From JBOGJI01 sp050747865 (GTDB taxonomy: Bacteria; Acidobacteriota; Thermoanaerobaculia; Multivoradales; JAHEKO01): a stretch of DNA of 15,967 nt. This document shows positions 11,459 through 15,967 of this stretch, piece by piece. Both the position numbers and the translations under genes were made by a program. The notes under the pieces were generated by a model. That model made no database searches and was not told the origin of the DNA. It saw only the letters and a program-made list of their open reading frames with translations. Within the stretch, counting starts at the first letter, position 1. Every line of letters begins with the position of its first letter. The stretch covers positions 1-15,967 of the forward strand of contig JBOGJI010000042.1 in the NCBI GenBank assembly GCA_050747865.1. Direction: 5' to 3'.

Positions 11459-12292
11459 ATGAGCGGTGCCGCCTCTCTGGTCGAGGAAGGTGTCGAACGC
11501 TGGCGCGGTCTGGGCCTGCCCGAGCCCGAGATTCTCGTCGTCTCGGGATCGGGACTGGCCGTGCCGCTGGACGGCGAGCCGCTGGCCACCGCACCGCTGG
11601 AGCGCGTCCTCCCCTTTCCCGCCCATCGGGTCGAAGGACATCCGCACGAAGTGGAGACTTCGCGCGATGCCCGCGGCCGCGTCGTCGCCTATCAGCGCGG
11701 ACGCCTCCACGGCTACCAGGGGTATTCGCCCTCCGAGGTGGTCTGCCTGATCCGCATCGCCGCCCGCCTCGGCGCCCGCACCCTGATCATGACCAACGCC
11801 GCCGGCGGCATCGACCCCGAGCGCGCGCCCGGGGATCTCGTCGTGCTGCGGGATCACCTGAACCTCACCGGAGCGAACCCGCTGCGCGGCGAGCTGCCGC
11901 TGGAGTGGGGTCCGCGTTTTCCGGACATGAGCGAGGCCTACCCGCAGGCGCTGCGCCGGCTCGCCCGCGAGGAGGCCGGGCGGCTGGCGATCCCCCTCTC
12001 CGAAGGCGTCTACGCGGGCCTCGCCGGACCTGCCTATGAGACCCCCGCCGAGGTGCGCATGTTGCGCACCCTGGGCGCCGACCTGGGAGGCATGTCCACC
12101 GTCCACGAGGTGATCGCCGCCACCCACATGGGCCTGCGCTGTCTCTGCTTCTCCCTGGTCACCAACCGCGCCGCCGGGCTTTCGGCCACGCCTCTGACCC
12201 ACGAAGAGGTGCTGGAAGTCGGGCGCCAGGCGGCGGAGCACGTGCAGGCGCTCCTCCAGGCGCTCCTGTCCCGCGCGGAGCTCACCGCGTAA
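11459..12292 (+). CDS. Purine nucleoside phosphorylase, class I (trimeric type)
   Basis: Splits purine nucleosides with phosphate into the free base and ribose-1-phosphate. The 277-residue product shows the PNP/MTAP fold landmarks: SGSGLA (29-34, phosphate loop), GRLHGYQGY (81-89, with the His matching human PNP His86), TNAAGG (112-117), DHLNLTGANPL (132-142), YAGLAGPAYETPAEV (185-199) with the base-binding Glu194, MSTVHE (212-217) and SLVTNRA (232-238). Asn236 matches human Asn243, which favours 6-oxopurines (inosine, guanosine) over methylthioadenosine, where Asp is usual. MSTVHE has His where the family nearly always has Pro. The next gene uses its product bases. The start ATG has no Shine-Dalgarno sequence; GTG codons upstream do not improve it. 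Confidence 0.93.
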   Translation: MSGAASLVEEGVERWRGLGLPEPEILVVSGSGLAVPLDGEPLATAPLERVLPFPAHRVEGHPHEVETSRDARGRVVAYQRGRLHGYQGYSPSEVVCLIRIAARLGARTLIMTNAAGGIDPERAPGDLVVLRDHLNLTGANPLRGELPLEWGPRFPDMSEAYPQALRRLAREEAGRLAIPLSEGVYAGLAGPAYETPAEVRMLRTLGADLGGMSTVHEVIAATHMGLRCLCFSLVTNRAAGLSATPLTHEEVLEVGRQAAEHVQALLQALLSRAELTA

Positions 12293-12295
12293 ACT

Positions 12296-12312
12296 CTCAA
12301 GTATCGCTTGAG
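12296..12312. promoter_or_regulatory. Small inverted repeat after pnp, overlapping a possible -35 of hpt
   Basis: CTCAAG (12296-12301) and CTTGAG (12307-12312) are perfect 6-base inverted repeats around TATCG. The right arm contains TTGAG, which could act as part of a -35 element, although its distance to the -10 candidate at 12335 (21 bases) is too long. It could be a weak operator or an RNA hairpin after pnp. No T-tract follows, so a terminator is unlikely. Confidence 0.3.
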
Positions 12313-12331
12313 CTATTGGCTCGCCGTACTC

Positions 12332-12340
12332 TGATACGCT
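12332..12340 (+). promoter_or_regulatory. Putative extended -10 promoter of hpt
   Basis: TGATACGCT matches TGN-TANNNT and differs by one base from the element before pnp. It would place the transcription start near 12347, with a leader of about 22 bases before the hpt ATG at 12369. No clear Shine-Dalgarno sequence is in that leader; an 8-base palindrome AAGCGCTT lies at 12354-12361. Base use and spacing make it plausible, but it is unproven. Confidence 0.35.
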
Positions 12341-12368
12341 CACGTCTTTCCGCAAGCGCTTCACGCTC

Positions 12369-12899
12369 ATGGTGGCCCCCGAAGTTCCCGTCCTGATCCC
12401 GGCAGACGAGATCCGGCAGCGGGTGGCCGAGCTGGCAAAGCAGATGCGGCGGGACTACGCCGGCGTCGGCGAGCTGCTGTGCATCGGCGTGCTCAAGGGG
12501 TCGGTCTTCTTCCTCGTCGACCTGGTGCGCGAGCTGGACCTGCCGGTGGTCATCGACTTCTTCCAGACCTCGAGCTATGGCGACAGCACCTCGCCGGGGG
12601 AGGTGCGCATCCGCAAGGATCTCGAGCTGTCGATTCGCGGGCGCCACGTGCTGCTGATCGAGGACATCGTGGACACCGGCTACACGCTGCGCACCATCCT
12701 CGACCTGCTCCACTTCCGCGGCGCCGCCAGCGTCAAGCTGTGCACCCTGCTCGACAAGCCCAGCCGGCGGGAGGTGGAGGTGTCCATCGACTACTGCGGC
12801 TTCGAGATCGAGGACCGCTTCGTGGTCGGCTACGGGCTGGACGCCATGGAGCGCTACCGCGAGCTGCAATACATCGGAATCTACGAGGGGGCTCATTAG
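12369..12899 (+). CDS. hpt: Hypoxanthine phosphoribosyltransferase
   Basis: Joins hypoxanthine (or guanine) to PRPP to make IMP (or GMP) in purine salvage, using the bases that the upstream phosphorylase releases. The product is 176 residues, the usual bacterial length. Landmarks are the LKG loop (42-44) for pyrophosphate, SSYGDST (68-74) in the flexible lid, the PRPP-binding motif VLLIEDIVDTGYTL (94-107) with its acidic pair, LLDKP (127-131) whose Lys contacts the purine O6, and FVVGYGLD (151-158). The ATG at 12369 is preceded by a 76-base spacer after pnp; no strong Shine-Dalgarno sequence is seen. ridA follows after 23 bases. Identity as HPRT rather than adenine or uracil transferase is secure from the motif set. 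Confidence 0.96.
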   Translation: MVAPEVPVLIPADEIRQRVAELAKQMRRDYAGVGELLCIGVLKGSVFFLVDLVRELDLPVVIDFFQTSSYGDSTSPGEVRIRKDLELSIRGRHVLLIEDIVDTGYTLRTILDLLHFRGAASVKLCTLLDKPSRREVEVSIDYCGFEIEDRFVVGYGLDAMERYRELQYIGIYEGAH

Positions 12900-12922
12900 G
12901 AGCTCCGGGAGGAGAGACGGAG

Positions 12923-13309
12923 ATGCGGACCGTGCACAGCGACGATGCGCCCGCCGCCATCGGGCCTTACGCCCAGGCGGTGGAGGTCGGAGGGATGCTC
13001 TACACCTCGGGCCAGATCGGCCTCGATCCGGCCAGCGGCGAGATGGCCGACGGCTTCGAGGCCCAGTGCCGCCGGGTGCTGGCCAACCTGCGCGCCGTGC
13101 TGGAGAGCGCCAGCTGCGGCTTCCGCGATGTCGTGAGGGCGACCATCTACGTCACCGACCTGGCGGACTTCCCGCGCCTGAACGAGCTCTACGGCGAGGC
13201 CCTGGGCGACCACCGCCCCGCCCGCTCGACCGTGCAGGTCGCCGCCCTGCCCAAAGGCGCCCTGGTCGAGATCGAACTGGTCGCCTGGCTGCCGGAGGTA
13301 TCCGTCTGA
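12923..13309 (+). CDS. ridA: RidA family enamine/imine deaminase
   Basis: RidA proteins hydrolyse reactive enamine/imine intermediates such as 2-aminoacrylate made by PLP enzymes, protecting the cell from damage. The 128-residue product matches the family length. It shows GPYAQA (14-19), SGQIGLDP (29-36), the substrate-carboxylate Arg101 in RSTVQVAALPKGA, and the conserved Glu116 in VEIELVAW, the features expected of a catalytically active RidA. The family's usual Cys after RS is Thr here, which is common. Start ATG 12923 follows GGGAGGAGA (12907-12915) at good spacing, the best ribosome site in the plus-strand group. The frame stays open upstream across hpt, but that part is a shadow. It is probably co-transcribed with hpt; its link to purine salvage is not obvious. 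Confidence 0.94.
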   Translation: MRTVHSDDAPAAIGPYAQAVEVGGMLYTSGQIGLDPASGEMADGFEAQCRRVLANLRAVLESASCGFRDVVRATIYVTDLADFPRLNELYGEALGDHRPARSTVQVAALPKGALVEIELVAWLPEVSV

Positions 13310-13334
13310 GCGCGCCTCCGGGACGCGCCGGCCG

Positions 13335-15967
13335 TCATGGACCGTACAGCACGAGACCGAAGGTCTTGCTGATAAAGACCGCCATCTGGTCACGGGCGAC
13401 CGGTTCGGCCGGACAGTAGTTGCCGCCGCCGCAGCCGGCCACGACGCCGCGCCGCGCCAGCTCCTCGATCCAGGGGCAGAACAGGCTAGACGCCGGGACG
13501 TCCCCGAACATCTCGGATCCGCTGACGCAGGCCGGCGGCTGGAATCCACCGCCCTCCAGAGTCTTCAACGTGAAGACGGCCATCTGGTCCCGGCTCACGG
13601 TGTTATCCGGACAGTACTGACCGCCGCCACAGCCGGCAACCACGTTGCGTGCCGCCAGCTCTTCGATCCACCGACAGAAAGGGCTCGCGGCGGGAACATC
13701 GGAGAACGTTTCTGTTCCCGTCTGGCAGGCGGAAGGCTCGTAGCCCGGGCCCTCCAGGGCCTTCAGCACGAACACCGGCATCTGCGCGCGCGCCGTGCCG
13801 GCCGCGGAACAGTAATCGGTGGCGCTGCAGCCGGCCGTCACCCGGTGGTGGAAGATGGTCTCGACGAAGCGGTAGAAGATGTTGGTGTCCGGCACATCCG
13901 CGAAGCTGTCGCCGATGTGCAGCGTCCATGCCTTCGCCAGTCCGGTCGAGGCCAGCTCGTCGAAGGTGGCGTCCCAGTGCCGCGCCGGCCGGGTGGACGG
14001 AACGGAGAGAGACAGGCTGTAGCAATCGCCCGTCGCCGTGCAGCTCGCCTCCGCGCCAGCGTCGACAGCTCCGTAGTCGGCGTCCCCGTCGACGATCGTG
14101 TACACCGAGTCTCCTGGGCCGGAGAAGGCCTCACCGCTGCCGGTGAGCGACCCGCTCAGGTCGCTCACATTGCGCCAGCTCGGGGCCACGGCGACCGTCT
14201 CACCGGCCTCGAACACCCGATTGTTCGCCATGTCCACGGCGAGCCCGGTGGGCACGAAGTCGGGCACCGGACAGACATCCGACTGGCCGTCGGCCCCCTG
14301 CACGAAGACGTTGCTGACCGTGACCTCGTCGAACCAGAAGCCGATGCCGCTGATCAAGGGGTCGGTACCGTAGGCAACATCCAGCCGCACCAGCTCGTCG
14401 GCGACCGCCGCCGAGCCGAGGGCGTCGGCCGTCCACGTGCTCGCCAGCCAGCCGGGACCGGCGCCCGCCCAGCCGGGCAGACCGGCCGTCACGCAGGCGC
14501 CGTTCGGGCCGCTGGCGTTGTACAGCCGGCCGCCGTCAGGCGATACCACCGACCGCGAGCCGCTCTGTGGGTCGAAGAGGCCGACATTGGCGCGATCGAA
14601 GAAGGCGTCCGACTCCGGCTCGATCGCGAACTGGTTGAAGACCTCGAGCGTCGAGGTCGCGGTCAACTGCAGGAGCGGTGAGCGGATCTGGTCGCATTGG
14701 CTGTCAGCGAGTGAGGACGAGGCGACGTAGAACGCGGTTCCATCGCCGCCGCCGCCGAGGTCCGTGCGATTGAAAGTTCCCTGCACCAGCTCCCAGCCCT
14801 CGAGGTCGGACTCGAAGGTGAACCGCCTCTCGGCGTGGAAGGCGAGGTCGCTCTCGAGCCCGCCGAGGGTGTAGCTCCGCGTGACGGTGACCGGATCGAG
14901 CTCATCGCTGGTCACGGTCAGTGCGATCTCGAGCGTCTCATCGAAGCCCAGTCCGCCACCACCGATCAGGATCTCGCCTTCGACGATGCCACATTCGGCG
15001 AGGCTCCCGGCGAGGGTCGCCGGCAGCTCGGTCAAGACCTCGACTTCCGGGTGCGACGGGATCGCCACGTCGACGAGCCGCACGTTGGTCAGCCCGCCGC
15101 TGCCGGAGTTGGTCACCTGGAACGCCAGATTCCCGACCTCGCAGTTGTCGAGGAAGCCGTCCCCGTCCCCGCCCGCGAGCTCCTGCCACTGCAGCGGGAT
15201 GGGGTCGAGACCGAGGCCCGGACCGGCCTGCGGGGTCACTGCCTGGCACGCCGACATGGGGCTGGTGCAGGCGTCGTTGGCGCCCACCGCCACCACGCTG
15301 TAGAGCACTTCGAAGCCGTTGCGCAGGCCGGTCTCGACGAACTCGGTCGCCGTCGTCTCCCCCACCTTCGCCTTGCCGAAGTCGCAGCCCTTGACCCCCT
15401 CGGTACGGTAGATCCAGTATTCGCTCGCCCCCGGCACCGCATCCCAGGTCAGGTGAACGCCTTTGTCGAGCGGCGTCGCGAGGAAGTTGGCCGGTGCGGT
15501 CGCCGGGCCGCCGGCGCAACCGGAATTGATCACCGCTGGTGTGGCGCAGGCGAGCTGGTGGCGGTCAAAGGCGGCGAAGATCGCCGACATGTGAGGCGTG
15601 CCGTCTGCGAGGTTCCCGTTGTCGTCGTCCACCGCCAGGAAGTTCAGGTATCCGCCGTCGGCGTTGCAGCCGTCACCGCCGACTACCGGCGTGCACTGGT
15701 ACCACTCGCCGACATTGGATGAGCCGAGATAGGAGAGACGAGTGCCGATCTCGAGCGCGGTGTTGAGGTCGAGGTTGAAGGGAGACCCCTGGAACCCCAT
15801 GAGGTCGCGGTGCACCAGGTCCCAGGCCGCCTCGGCGACTATGGTGCCCTCACAGTGGGTCTCCTGCAGGCAGGGGCCGAACTGGGTCCCGACGACGCCG
15901 ACGCAGCCGCCTCCCGGCAGGTCGGTCGGCGACAGGATCCAGTCGATGTCGTGCGGCGCGCCGCTCT
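13335..15967 (-). CDS. C-terminal part of a large secreted multidomain protein with SLH repeats, probably M36-like metallopeptidase (5' end outside window)
   Basis: The frame is open to the window edge, giving 876 residues and a stop at 13335. An apparent GTG start at 15815 is only internal. Numbering from the edge: 1-140 resembles the end of a metallopeptidase-like catalytic region (THCEGTIVAEAAWDLVHRDL, then GNLADGTPHMSAIFAAFDRH). The zinc motif HExxH would lie upstream and is not seen. An Fn3-like domain spans about 157-244. A beta-rich domain beginning GDGDGFLDNCE covers about 262-370. A jelly-roll-like module spans about 383-556 (FESDLEGWELVQG). A second beta-rich domain follows (about 571-680). 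Three SLH-type repeats start at 688, 754 and 820. It is likely exported and surface-attached or released. It is convergent with ridA, 25 bases away. The architecture is confident, the peptidase call moderate. Confidence 0.75.
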   Translation of the reverse strand, partial: SGAPHDIDWILSPTDLPGGGCVGVVGTQFGPCLQETHCEGTIVAEAAWDLVHRDLMGFQGSPFNLDLNTALEIGTRLSYLGSSNVGEWYQCTPVVGGDGCNADGGYLNFLAVDDDNGNLADGTPHMSAIFAAFDRHQLACATPAVINSGCAGGPATAPANFLATPLDKGVHLTWDAVPGASEYWIYRTEGVKGCDFGKAKVGETTATEFVETGLRNGFEVLYSVVAVGANDACTSPMSACQAVTPQAGPGLGLDPIPLQWQELAGGDGDGFLDNCEVGNLAFQVTNSGSGGLTNVRLVDVAIPSHPEVEVLTELPATLAGSLAECGIVEGEILIGGGGLGFDETLEIALTVTSDELDPVTVTRSYTLGGLESDLAFHAERRFTFESDLEGWELVQGTFNRTDLGGGGDGTAFYVASSSLADSQCDQIRSPLLQLTATSTLEVFNQFAIEPESDAFFDRANVGLFDPQSGSRSVVSPDGGRLYNASGPNGACVTAGLPGWAGAGPGWLASTWTADALGSAAVADELVRLDVAYGTDPLISGIGFWFDEVTVSNVFVQGADGQSDVCPVPDFVPTGLAVDMANNRVFEAGETVAVAPSWRNVSDLSGSLTGSGEAFSGPGDSVYTIVDGDADYGAVDAGAEASCTATGDCYSLSLSVPSTRPARHWDATFDELASTGLAKAWTLHIGDSFADVPDTNIFYRFVETIFHHRVTAGCSATDYCSAAGTARAQMPVFVLKALEGPGYEPSACQTGTETFSDVPAASPFCRWIEELAARNVVAGCGGGQYCPDNTVSRDQMAVFTLKTLEGGGFQPPACVSGSEMFGDVPASSLFCPWIEELARRGVVAGCGGGNYCPAEPVARDQMAVFISKTFGLVLYGP
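13348..13904 (-). repeat. Three tandem SLH-coding repeats, about 66 codons each
   Basis: Repeats begin at 13904, 13706 and 13508 (F-x-D-V-P), so the period is 198 bases. Repeats two and three are very similar: WIEELA, VVAGCGGG, YCP, and RDQMAVF. The first is more divergent (FVETIFHHRVTAGC). SLH domains usually anchor proteins to the cell surface. Here each carries Cys residues, which is not a feature of classical SLH domains. Confidence 0.85.

Noticed and set aside
12479..12922. RidA extended upstream through hpt
   Set aside because: The extra residues are a frame shadow of hpt, and the ATG at 12923 has an excellent ribosome site.
13310..13334. A bidirectional terminator between ridA and the SLH protein gene
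   Set aside because: Only a 5-base GCGCG/CGCGC pairing with a 9-base loop and no T-tract on either side; too weak to call.

Overview
This GC-rich window reads as chromosome of a Gram-negative (LPS-making) bacterium. The best guess is an Acidobacteriota member, perhaps near Thermoanaerobaculia. That guess rests on two things: the gene order lysS-lolC-lolD-clpC-bamA-skp-lpxD-fabZ-lpxA, and a secreted protein ending in cysteine-patterned SLH repeats (GCGGG-x-YCP) that I associate with that phylum. The taxonomy is inference from recalled patterns, not a search result.

Layout. (1) From about 11337 down to 99, on the minus strand, lies one tightly packed block of nine genes. It encodes lysyl-tRNA synthetase, a Lol-type lipoprotein transporter (permease LolC/E and ATPase LolD), a ClpC-type AAA+ unfoldase, the outer-membrane barrel assembly protein BamA, a Skp/OmpH periplasmic chaperone, and the early lipid A / fatty-acid enzymes LpxD, FabZ and LpxA. 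Gaps are 50 bases or less, and lysS/lolC, lolC/lolD and lpxD/fabZ overlap. A further reading frame may begin just after lpxA and leave the window at base 1. (2) Divergent to this, on the plus strand, 11459-13309 holds a purine-salvage group: class I purine nucleoside phosphorylase, hypoxanthine phosphoribosyltransferase and a RidA-family enamine/imine deaminase. (3) Convergent to that, 13335 to the right edge on the minus strand is the C-terminal 876 residues of a large secreted multidomain protein, probably an M36-like metallopeptidase whose catalytic part lies outside the window. It carries an Fn3-like module, a jelly-roll-like module, two other beta-rich modules and three SLH repeats.

How the genes work together. 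The minus-strand block couples the supply of envelope building blocks (FabZ product for fatty acids, LpxA and LpxD for lipid A) with the machines that deliver lipoproteins (Lol), outer-membrane barrels (BamA) and their periplasmic client chaperone (Skp). ClpC sits in the middle of it. The plus-strand group releases hypoxanthine/guanine from nucleosides and converts the bases to IMP/GMP, while RidA removes reactive enamines.

Most of the window is well-known biology. The points worth a second look are small-scale: a fabZ start buried inside lpxD with a strong Shine-Dalgarno sequence, a 14-bp hairpin directly before lpxD, a heptanucleotide tandem repeat between the divergent operons, a shared extended -10 motif with a possibly leaderless pnp, and cysteines that appear to co-vary as pairs in the SLH repeats. 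I found no mobile element, CRISPR array, RNA gene or clearly new system.
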